64,000 bases of DNA from CAG-917 sp051883555. GTDB lineage: Bacteria; Bacillota; Clostridia; Christensenellales; CAG-917. Made by a program: the position numbers and the translations under genes. Shown piece by piece: positions 63,233 to 64,000 of this stretch. Below the pieces are notes generated by a model. The model did not search any database. It worked only from the letters and a program-made list of their open reading frames with translations, and was not told the DNA's origin. The stretch's first letter is position 1; each line of letters opens with the position of its first letter. The stretch lies in NCBI GenBank assembly GCA_051883555.1, contig JBJETY010000008.1, positions 1 to 64,000 on the forward strand, written 5' to 3'.

Positions 63233-63856
63233 ATGGCTAAATATACAGGTGCAGATTGCCGTTTGTGCAGACGCGAAGGCTGCAAACTTTATTTGAAAGG
63301 CGACAAATGTAACTCTCCGAAGTGTACGTTTGATAAGAAACAAACCCCTCCAGGTATTCACGGTCAAGGCAGAAAGAAACCGTCGGGATATTCGGTTCAG
63401 CTTCGTGAAAAGCAAAAGACTAAGAGATTTTACGGTCTCAGCGAAAAGCAACTTTCTATGTATTACGAAAAGGCTGCATCGCTCAGAGGTATCACCGGTG
63501 AAAATCTTCTTATATTGATTGAAAGAAGACTTGACAACGTAGTTTACCGTATGGGCTTTGCCGCATCGAGAGATATGGCAAGACAACTTGTCAACCACGG
63601 TCATTTTACCGTAAACGGCAAGAACGTAGATATTCCATCGATTTTGATTAAGGCCGGCGACGTAATCGCTGTCAGAGAGACGAAAAAAGAAAAAGAACTT
63701 TGGAAATCGGCAAAAGAAATTAAAAACCCAAGCGTTCCTAAGTGGCTTGAATATGACAACACAACTTTGACAGGAAAGGTTCTTGCTCTTCCTGAAAGAG
63801 CAGATATCGACCTCGACGTCAAAGAGCACTTAATCGTTGAGTTGTACTCCAAATAA
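63233..63856 (+). CDS. rpsD: 30S ribosomal protein S4, zinc-containing form
   Basis: Primary 16S rRNA-binding protein and accuracy factor. The 207 residues have an N-terminal four-cysteine zinc pattern (CRLCRREGCKLYLKGDKC), and the S4 domain begins near RRLDNVVYRMGFAASR. AAGGAGG and the ATG at 63233 are chosen over a TTG two codons upstream. Followed by rpoA. Confidence 0.98.
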   Translation: MAKYTGADCRLCRREGCKLYLKGDKCNSPKCTFDKKQTPPGIHGQGRKKPSGYSVQLREKQKTKRFYGLSEKQLSMYYEKAASLRGITGENLLILIERRLDNVVYRMGFAASRDMARQLVNHGHFTVNGKNVDIPSILIKAGDVIAVRETKKEKELWKSAKEIKNPSVPKWLEYDNTTLTGKVLALPERADIDLDVKEHLIVELYSK

Positions 63857-63878
63857 TAAGTAATTCAGGAGGCTTAAT

Positions 63879-64000
63879 ATGATGGAAATCAAAAAACCTA
63901 AGATTATTTGTGAAGAGAATGAAAGCAAAAATTTTGCTAAGTTTGTCGTCGAACCTCTTGAAAGAGGCTTTGGCACAACGCTCGGAAATTGCCTTAGGAG
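63879..64000 (+). CDS. rpoA: RNA polymerase subunit alpha, 5' fragment
   Basis: Only the first 40 codons are inside the window. They read MMEIKKPKIICEENESKNFA and then PLERGFGTTLGNCLRR, the start of the alpha N-terminal domain used for dimerisation. AGGAGG lies 6 nt before the first ATG; a second ATG follows directly. rplQ would be expected next, outside the window. Confidence 0.96.
   Translation, partial: MMEIKKPKIICEENESKNFAKFVVEPLERGFGTTLGNCLR

Overview
The window is a low-GC, anaerobic Firmicutes (Clostridia-like) chromosome segment, most likely from an uncultured gut-type lineage. This rests on the gene set: a fused single-chain pyruvate:ferredoxin oxidoreductase, Zn-ribbon forms of S14, S4, L33 and L36, an ECF-transporter module next to truA, an L7Ae-family protein before rpsL, strong GGAGG ribosome binding sites and TTGACA-17-TATAAT promoters. 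No tRNA, rRNA, CRISPR array, transposase or integrase was seen. Species cannot be named from sequence alone.

Layout. (1) 1-2782: 3'-truncated nifJ on the minus strand. (2) 3.2-7.8 kb: ecfA1-ecfA2-ecfT-truA, then rplM-rpsI behind its own promoter and leader. In most Firmicutes this block follows rplQ; here it lies about 56 kb upstream of rpoA. (3) 7.8-11.3 kb: ispD and ispF (MEP isoprenoid pathway) flanking a cytoplasmic BspA-type leucine-rich-repeat gene, then a small S4-domain protein (RqcP type). (4) 11.4-28.4 kb: rpoB-rpoC-metK-recD2-comFC-secA-prfB-tsaD. (5) 28.4-29.9 kb: a lipoprotein gene between A-rich low-complexity flanks. (6) 30.0-38.4 kb: L7Ae-rpsL-rpsG-fusA-tuf-rpmG-secE-nusG-rplK-rplA-[L10 leader]-rplJ-rplL. 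rplL is not followed by rpoB, so the usual order has been rearranged. (7) 38.4-49.1 kb: an accessory island with a higher-order tandem repeat, a cytoplasmic GH13 glycosidase, an ECF sigma factor with an RsgI-like membrane anti-sigma and a lipoprotein carrying the same sensor domain, an RluA pseudouridine synthase, a small possible beta-grasp protein, and two tandem LRR lipoproteins. (8) 49.1-64.0 kb: the S10, spc and alpha clusters from rpsJ to the start of rpoA, complete and in standard order.

Most of the window is translation, transcription and secretion machinery read from the plus strand. Several core proteins carry unusual extra regions: L24 has a histone-H1-like Lys/Ala/Pro tail of about 185 residues, SecE has a charge-polarised N-terminal extension of about 155 residues, and RpoB has an acidic repetitive tail.

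The best candidate for an undescribed system is the ECF sigma / RsgI-like anti-sigma / lipoprotein set at 41.2-44.5 kb. The sigma gene and the lipoprotein gene share an almost identical, identically spaced upstream element, and the anti-sigma and the lipoprotein share a homologous extracytoplasmic domain with a conserved Asn-Pro. The 141-bp higher-order repeat at 38.5-39.1 kb is the most striking non-coding structure.
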